A stretch of 64,000 bases of DNA, taken from contig OY855903.1 in the NCBI GenBank assembly GCA_963693305.1, positions 52,556,150 through 52,620,149 on the forward strand, read 5' to 3'. The position numbers were made by a program, and so were the translations under genes. Of this stretch, positions 63,722 to 64,000 are shown piece by piece; position 1 is the first letter of the stretch, and every line of letters begins with the position of its first letter. Under the pieces are notes generated by a model. That model did no database searches, was not told where the DNA came from, and worked only from the letters and a program-made list of their open reading frames with translations. This DNA is from Meandrina meandrites (Eukaryota; Cnidaria; Anthozoa; Scleractinia; Meandrinidae).

Positions 63722-64000
63722 TTCTAAAGGGGACGTCGACCTAGAGGAGAGAGATGGGTTCTTGGGCTTTTTGACACACAGTTTGACCCCGCTCGACCTT
63801 ATTTACAGCTTGTGAGAAGGCGCGATGCACGTACTCTTTTGCCCAAGACACGTACAACCAGGCTCTTTGGTTTATACTGATGAATGGGCGGCATATAGGC
63901 GAATTCAAAGGGCCTTGGGTTTCAATCATCGAACGGTTAATCACTCGGCTAACTTTGTAGACCCTGTCACCGGTGTCCATACACAACACGTAGAGAGCAA
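63722..64000 (+). pseudogene. Second Merlin-type transposase, last exon, broken and cut by the window edge
   Basis: Acceptor TTCCACACAG at 63721, at the same intron position as in the copy at 59545. The reading begins with F, then an in-frame TAA at 63725, then RGRRPRGERWVLGLFDTQFD, PARPYLQLVRRRDARTLLP. Around 63843 the frame shifts and resumes RHVQPGSLVYTDEWAAYRRI, QRALGFNHRTVNHSANFVDP, VTGVHTQHVES. Second Asp (YTDEWAAY) and the Glu (HVES) are recognisable. A distinct, older family member, not a duplicate of the first. Confidence 0.75.

Overview
The window looks like nuclear DNA of an anthozoan cnidarian, most likely a stony coral. It is AT-rich and full of introns and transposons. It carries exons of an UNC5-type netrin receptor, Penelope-like and BEL/Pao-like retroelements, Merlin-type transposases, a tRNA-derived SINE, and a capsid-encoding virus-like element of a kind I associate with cnidarian genomes. 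Species cannot be told from sequence alone.

Layout. 1-1200 (-): open start of a BEL/Pao-like gag gene. 1661-6965: about 2.2 copies of a ~1.36-kb higher-order tandem repeat, split by a Penelope-like inverted dimer with an 11-bp target duplication (2302-4578). 7034-10415: a 3.4-kb DNA element with a 9-bp target duplication. 11006-30855 (-): four coding exons of an UNC5-like gene (signal peptide, Ig1, Ig2, TSP1), all joined in phase 1. Its 15-kb first intron holds a second Penelope-like inverted dimer, a SINE with a perfect 10-bp target duplication, a 5.2-kb TTAA-flanked foldback element and several MITEs.

32600-47075 is the most distinctive part: a compact, nearly intronless, mostly plus-strand block of about 14 genes. 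They include a probable jelly-roll major capsid protein, an A32/FtsK-HerA-type packaging ATPase, a PD-(D/E)XK-type nuclease, several small membrane proteins, a fibre-like protein and a second large structural candidate. A truncated retrovirus-type integrase sits divergently at the left edge, beside the first ~50 codons of a SAP/Rho_N-type gene. The block is the morphogenesis half of a Polinton/Maverick-like or polinton-like virus. Its polymerase and the integrase catalytic core are missing. It is broken by a 4.8-kb TTAA foldback insertion, a 178-bp insertion and at least three frameshifts. Almost every gene start has a TTTAAAGAT/TATAAA-like box 26-31 nt upstream of the ATG, an apparent element-specific promoter.

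47076-47412 is an 11-bp minisatellite. 50700-55058 (-) holds a four-exon gene with an N-terminal Cys-rich motif, a coiled coil and a C-terminal HTH-like domain, plus a decayed duplicate of its last exon. 56785-59976 (+) is a three-exon Merlin transposase with all three DDE residues; its intron holds a LINE 3' end and a TIR element. A second, broken Merlin copy runs off the right edge at 63722-64000.
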